Program-made: the position numbers and the translations under genes
Source of the DNA: Methanosarcina flavescens
GTDB taxonomy: Archaea; Halobacteriota; Methanosarcinia; Methanosarcinales; Methanosarcinaceae
Direction of reading: 5' to 3'
Length of the DNA stretch: 64,000 bases
NCBI RefSeq assembly: GCF_001304615.2
Contig: NZ_CP032683.1
Coordinates: forward strand, 2,356,001 to 2,420,000
Shown here: piece after piece, positions 52,941 through 64,000 of the stretch
Numbering within the stretch: position 1 is the stretch's first letter
Layout of the letters: the number at the start of each line of letters is the position of its first letter
The notes under the pieces: model-generated
The model's database searches: none
What the model was told of the DNA's origin: nothing
What the model saw: only the letters and a program-made list of their open reading frames with translations

Positions 52941-52948
52941 TTTATATA
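52941..52948 (+). promoter_or_regulatory. Candidate promoter of the ribosomal-protein operon
   Basis: TTTATATA is preceded by GCAAAGGC, a BRE-like purine-rich block. Transcription would start near 52970, about 660 bases before the uL3 ATG. The call rests on a strong TATA match and position; a closer, weaker promoter is not excluded. Confidence 0.55.
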
Positions 52949-52969
52949 TTAGATATGCCCTTTAAAGGC

Positions 52970-54647
<1,678 letters not shown>

Positions 54648-54652
54648 ACAAA

Positions 54653-55659
<1,007 letters not shown>

Positions 55660-55669
55660 GGTGTGAGGT

Positions 55670-56386
55670 ATGGGTAAAAGATTAATATCACAGAACAGGG
55701 GTAGAGGCACTCCAACCTACAGAGCTCCTTCTCACAAGTACAAGGCAGAACTGAAGCATCCTCGTGTTGATGAAAATACATCGATCCAGGGAAAAGTCAT
55801 TGATATCGAGCATGACCCTGCTCGCTCAGCTCCGATTGCAAAAGTCCTCTTTGAAAACGGAGAAGAGCTTCTCCTGCTGGCCTCCGAAGGGGTAGCATTA
55901 GGGGACACAATCAAGTGTGGAGACGATGCCGATGTTAAGCCTGGAAACATAGTTCCTATCGGAAATGTGCCTGAAGGTTTCTTTATCTGCAACATCGAGT
56001 CAAAGCCAAATGATGGCGGTAAATTCGTGCGCTCGTCAGGAGTATACGCAACTGTCGTAACTCATGAGCCTAACAGGACTGCAGTGGCAATGCCCTCAGG
56101 TACTATTAAGTGGCTTAATCCAAAGTGCAGAGCAGTTGTCGGTATTGTTGCAGGCGGTGGCAGGGTTGACAAACCATGGCTTAAGGCTGGAAAGAAATAC
56201 TACAAACTGAAAACAAGAGCTGCAAAGTATCCCAGGGTTTCAGGTATTGCCATGAACCCGCGCGACCACCCGTTCGGTGGAGGTGCCTGGAAGCACCCGG
56301 GCAAGCCCACAACGGTTAGCAGAAATGCCCCGCCCGGAAGAAAGGTCGGACTGATTGCAGCCAGAAGAACCGGAATGAAGCGCTGA
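55670..56386 (+). CDS. rpl2: 50S ribosomal protein uL2
   Basis: The 238-residue protein has [20 protein letters not shown] at the start and the conserved [20 protein letters not shown] near the end, whose His is at the peptidyl-transferase centre. The gene is preceded by GTGAGGTGTGAGG. Confidence 0.98.
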   Translation: MGKRLISQNRGRGTPTYRAPSHKYKAELKHPRVDENTSIQGKVIDIEHDPARSAPIAKVLFENGEELLLLASEGVALGDTIKCGDDADVKPGNIVPIGNVPEGFFICNIESKPNDGGKFVRSSGVYATVVTHEPNRTAVAMPSGTIKWLNPKCRAVVGIVAGGGRVDKPWLKAGKKYYKLKTRAAKYPRVSGIAMNPRDHPFGGGAWKHPGKPTTVSRNAPPGRKVGLIAARRTGMKR

Positions 56387-56389
56387 TGA

Positions 56390-56812
<423 letters not shown>

Positions 56813-56823
56813 GGTGAGAGGGA

Positions 56824-57279
56824 ATGGCAAGAATTGATTATTCAGTTAAGGGAGATCCTGAGACCACCTCTAAGGCTATGGGTTCTGAACTCCATATTTC
56901 TCCTAAAAAGTCCCGTGAAATCTGCTGCAAAATTAAGGGCATGAAGGTCACCGAAGCAAGAAAGTTTTTAGAAGATGTAATTGCTTTAAAACAGGCTGTA
57001 CCCTTCAAGAGGCACCATGACGGAGCAGGACACAGAAAAGGTAAGATGGCTGCAGGCAGGTACCCTGTAAATGCTTCCAAAGAGATCCTTAAGGTCCTAA
57101 AGAATGCAGAAAGCAATGCCGAATATAAGGGTCTTGAGCCCGCAAATATGTTCATTTCTCACGCAGCAATCCAACGCGGAAGGACAATTCACGGGTTCCT
57201 GCCAAGGGCTAGAGGAAGGGCCACTCCTAAAGACACAAACACTGTAAATATCGAGATGATTCTTTCCGAGGTGCGCTAA
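56824..57279 (+). CDS. rpl22: 50S ribosomal protein uL22
   Basis: The 151-residue protein has the archaeal opening [20 protein letters not shown], then [12 protein letters not shown] and [18 protein letters not shown] near the C-terminus. It lines the exit tunnel opposite uL4. The uS3 ATG follows its stop without a gap. Confidence 0.98.
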   Translation: MARIDYSVKGDPETTSKAMGSELHISPKKSREICCKIKGMKVTEARKFLEDVIALKQAVPFKRHHDGAGHRKGKMAAGRYPVNASKEILKVLKNAESNAEYKGLEPANMFISHAAIQRGRTIHGFLPRARGRATPKDTNTVNIEMILSEVR

Positions 57280-59448
<2,169 letters not shown>

Positions 59449-59458
59449 GGTGGCGAGC

Positions 59459-59809
59459 ATGGTATCCAAACAGCCAAGGAAGCAGAGAAAAGCAAGATAT
59501 AACGCACCTCTGCACATTAAGCAGAAACTCATGGGTGCAAGGCTCAGTGAATCGCTCTCCAAGGAATACGGCACAAGAAGCGCCGCAGTCATCGCGGGAG
59601 ATACCGTGAAGGTCATGCGCGGAGACTTTAAGGGTACTGAAGGAAAGGTTCAGACCGTTTCTCTTCAGGACGGCACTATTACTGTGGATGGGGTTATCTC
59701 TACCAAGGTGGATGGCACCGAAGTCCCAAGACCTATCTACCCCTCCAATGTTATGATCATAAAACTGGAACTGAAGGACGGGCGCAGAGCATCAAGCATT
59801 AAGAAGTGA
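59459..59809 (+). CDS. rpl24: 50S ribosomal protein uL24
   Basis: ATG 59459 follows GAGGTGG with a short gap and gives 116 residues starting [23 protein letters not shown] 59450 would add three residues. The KOW motif is in [20 protein letters not shown]. It starts large-subunit assembly. Confidence 0.97.
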   Translation: MVSKQPRKQRKARYNAPLHIKQKLMGARLSESLSKEYGTRSAAVIAGDTVKVMRGDFKGTEGKVQTVSLQDGTITVDGVISTKVDGTEVPRPIYPSNVMIIKLELKDGRRASSIKK

Positions 59810-59822
59810 GGCAGGTGATTTT

Positions 59823-60530
59823 GTGACACACCAGAAAAGACTATCAATTCCAAAAAGCTGGAAGGCCGGGAAAAAAGGTTATAAGTGGGTCTCCACCACC
59901 CGCCCGGGGCCTCACAGCAAGGTACGCAGTCTTCCGCTAGGAATCATTATTCGCGATATTCTCAAGCTCGTAGATAACAGTAGAGAAGGTAAGAGAATTC
60001 TTTCGGAAGGTAATGTTCTTGTGGACGGCATTCCCAGGAAAGACCTAAGGTTCCCTGTAGGGCTTTTTGATGTAATTACACTCCCGCTCATAAACGAAGC
60101 ATACAGAATGCTCCAGGATGAAAAGGGGCGTCTTACCCTTCATAAACTGAGCGAGACAAACGTTAACAAGCTGTGCAAGATTAACAACAAGACTACCCTC
60201 AAAGGAGGAAAGGTGCAGCTTAACCTGAATGACGGGACCAATATTCTTGGCTCTAACGAATACAGCACAAAGGACTCTCTGATTCTTTCCGTGCCTGACA
60301 AGCAGGTAGTAAAGCACCTTAAGTTCAAGGTCGGCAACCTGGCAATGGTGGTAGGCGGACAGCACTCCGGGGAGATCGGAACAATTAAGGAAATCAAGGA
60401 AGTTAAGAGTTCTAGGCACAATACAGTCACGATTTCCGGGGAAACCGATTTCGAGACGATTGAAGATTACGTGTTTGTAATTGGCGAAGACAAACCTGAG
60501 ATCAGGCTCGGTGGTGAGGCAATTGAGTAA
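59823..60530 (+). CDS. rps4e: 30S ribosomal protein eS4
   Basis: The 235-residue protein, specific to archaea and eukaryotes, has [20 protein letters not shown], an S4 RNA-binding fold ([20 protein letters not shown]) and a KOW segment ([14 protein letters not shown]). The start is GTG 59823, five bases after GGTGA. It overlaps uL5 by 8 nt. Confidence 0.97.
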   Translation: MTHQKRLSIPKSWKAGKKGYKWVSTTRPGPHSKVRSLPLGIIIRDILKLVDNSREGKRILSEGNVLVDGIPRKDLRFPVGLFDVITLPLINEAYRMLQDEKGRLTLHKLSETNVNKLCKINNKTTLKGGKVQLNLNDGTNILGSNEYSTKDSLILSVPDKQVVKHLKFKVGNLAMVVGGQHSGEIGTIKEIKEVKSSRHNTVTISGETDFETIEDYVFVIGEDKPEIRLGGEAIE

Positions 60531-61032
60531 TTCTATGCGCGCTCCGGCTGTTGAGAAGGTAATTGTCCACATGGGTGTTGGAGAAAGTGGCCAGCATCTT
60601 GTAAATGCCGAGGAGATCCTCAGGACAATCACAGGACAGGAAGTTGTCAGGTGCTTTGCCAAAAGGACTCTTCCGGCTTTCTCGATTAAAAAGAACGAAC
60701 CCATAGGCTGCAAGGTGACCCTGAGAGGCCAGAAAGCCCAGCAGTTCCTTGAGACAGCTCTAGGCATCGTTGGCAAAACCCTTGTCAGGTCCCAGTTTGA
60801 TTCCCTTGGAAACGTCTCTTTCGGAATTGAAGAACACACGGATTTTCCGGGCATGAAATATGACCCGAATATCGGGGTTTTCGGAATGGATGTAACAGTT
60901 GTGATCAAACGCCCTGGAGAAAGAATCTGCAAGAGACGGATCGCAAAAAGGAAGATCCCGACTAACCACAGGGTTACAGTTGAGGATGCAGTTGCTTTCC
61001 TTAGCGAGAACTATGGCGTGGAGGTCATGTAA
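60523..61032 (+). CDS. rpl5: 50S ribosomal protein uL5
   Basis: TTG 60523 gives 169 residues starting [20 protein letters not shown], the family start, with GGTGAGG just upstream. An open frame to 60481 adds residues with no family match. [20 protein letters not shown] and [20 protein letters not shown] are typical. It binds 5S rRNA and contacts the P-site tRNA. Confidence 0.96.
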   Translation: MSNSMRAPAVEKVIVHMGVGESGQHLVNAEEILRTITGQEVVRCFAKRTLPAFSIKKNEPIGCKVTLRGQKAQQFLETALGIVGKTLVRSQFDSLGNVSFGIEEHTDFPGMKYDPNIGVFGMDVTVVIKRPGERICKRRIAKRKIPTNHRVTVEDAVAFLSENYGVEVM

Positions 61033-61587
<555 letters not shown>

Positions 61588-61604
61588 GCTGGAGGAAACA
61601 GGAA

Positions 61605-62135
61605 ATGGTTAAGGAAATTGCAAGAACAATAGAGATTCCTGAAGGAATTTCCGTCTCTTTCTCTCAGGATGTGTTTACAGTGAGGGGCCCCCTGGGAACT
61701 GTCGAAAGAAAGCTCTGGTACCCAGGGATCAAGATCGACGTCAGAGAAGGCGAAGTAGTGGTGGATGCAGTATCCTCCAGGAAAGAACAGAAAGCCATGG
61801 TAGGCACCTTTACTTCCCACATCAAAAACCTGATCAAAGGCGTAAATGAAGGATTTGAGTGCAAAATGTCTATTGTGTACTCTCACTTCCCTATGCAGGT
61901 AAAAGTTGATGGTAAGTCCTTCATAATCGGAAACTTCCTTGGAGAAAAGAAGCCGAGAGTTGCAAAAATCCTTGGCGAGACAAAGGTTAAGGTAACCGGA
62001 AATGAGGTAACTATCACCGGGATCAACAAGGAAGACGTCGGGCAGACTGCCGCAAACATCGAACAGAAGACCAAGATCAGGAGATTCGACCCGAGGATTT
62101 TCCAGGATGGAATCTATATCGTGCAGAAAGCCTGA
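61605..62135 (+). CDS. rpl6: 50S ribosomal protein uL6
   Basis: The 176-residue protein has the duplicated L6 fold: [20 protein letters not shown] in the first half and [20 protein letters not shown] in the second. It sits near the factor-binding site. GGAGG is upstream of the ATG. Confidence 0.98.
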   Translation: MVKEIARTIEIPEGISVSFSQDVFTVRGPLGTVERKLWYPGIKIDVREGEVVVDAVSSRKEQKAMVGTFTSHIKNLIKGVNEGFECKMSIVYSHFPMQVKVDGKSFIIGNFLGEKKPRVAKILGETKVKVTGNEVTITGINKEDVGQTAANIEQKTKIRRFDPRIFQDGIYIVQKA

Positions 62136-62143
62136 GGTGGGTT

Positions 62144-63568
<1,425 letters not shown>

Positions 63569-63577
63569 GGTGATTAA

Positions 63578-64000
<423 letters not shown>

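Overview
This window is a chromosomal segment of a methanogenic archaeon, almost certainly Methanosarcina. The evidence is an archaeal-order ribosomal-protein operon with eukaryote-type members (eS4, eL32, eL19, Rpp29), a cupin-type phosphoglucose isomerase, DUF1616, CPBP and DUF362 membrane proteins, PKD-domain exported proteins, a relic of an indolepyruvate oxidoreductase gene, and AT-rich intergenic DNA with archaeal TATA-like promoters. The species cannot be fixed from the sequence alone.

Layout. (1) 1-1556 is a damaged edge: the end of a DUF5305-like membrane protein, an internally deleted IS5-type transposase, and a 5'-truncated, frameshifted iorB. (2) 1837-5635 is a tight four-gene cassette: acyl carrier protein, AMP-forming acyl ligase, PP-loop amidotransferase-like ATPase and a NadE-like amide synthase. 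It looks like a small carrier-tethered biosynthetic pathway and is the most unusual gene set here. (3) 6263-20313 is an AT-rich surface-glycan region with wide spacers: GT2 and GT4 glycosyltransferases, a polytopic membrane protein, a Wzx-type flippase, two GH16-type secreted glycosidases flanking a CE4-type deacetylase, and a hexapeptide acyltransferase. (4) 20736-27229 holds exported or membrane proteins: a lipoprotein, a DUF362 protein, a CPBP protease and DUF1616.

(5) 28215-44873 is the second glycan region. It begins with a tandem duplication of a dolichol-phosphate-mannose-synthase-like GT2 (one copy frameshifted). A tightly coupled operon follows (GT2, Alg14-like, Alg13-like, two GT4, a thymidylate-kinase-like protein and a membrane nucleotidyltransferase), then a second polytopic protein. 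A convergent minus-strand operon encodes dTDP-rhamnose synthesis (rfbC, rfbB, rfbD, rfbA), a second flippase and a GT2. (6) 45144-51902 holds pgi, an orphan GT2 membrane domain and three exported proteins, two of which share a family domain. (7) 51903-53633 is a gene-free stretch with TATA-like repeats, a promoter and a long structured leader. (8) 53634-64000 is the ribosomal-protein operon from uL3 into uS5, running off the right edge.

Together, regions 3 and 5 encode activated-sugar supply, stepwise assembly on a lipid carrier, export by two flippases, and extracellular trimming or deacetylation. This fits N-glycan, S-layer and exopolysaccharide production. The base composition changes visibly from these AT-rich genes to the more GC-rich ribosomal operon.
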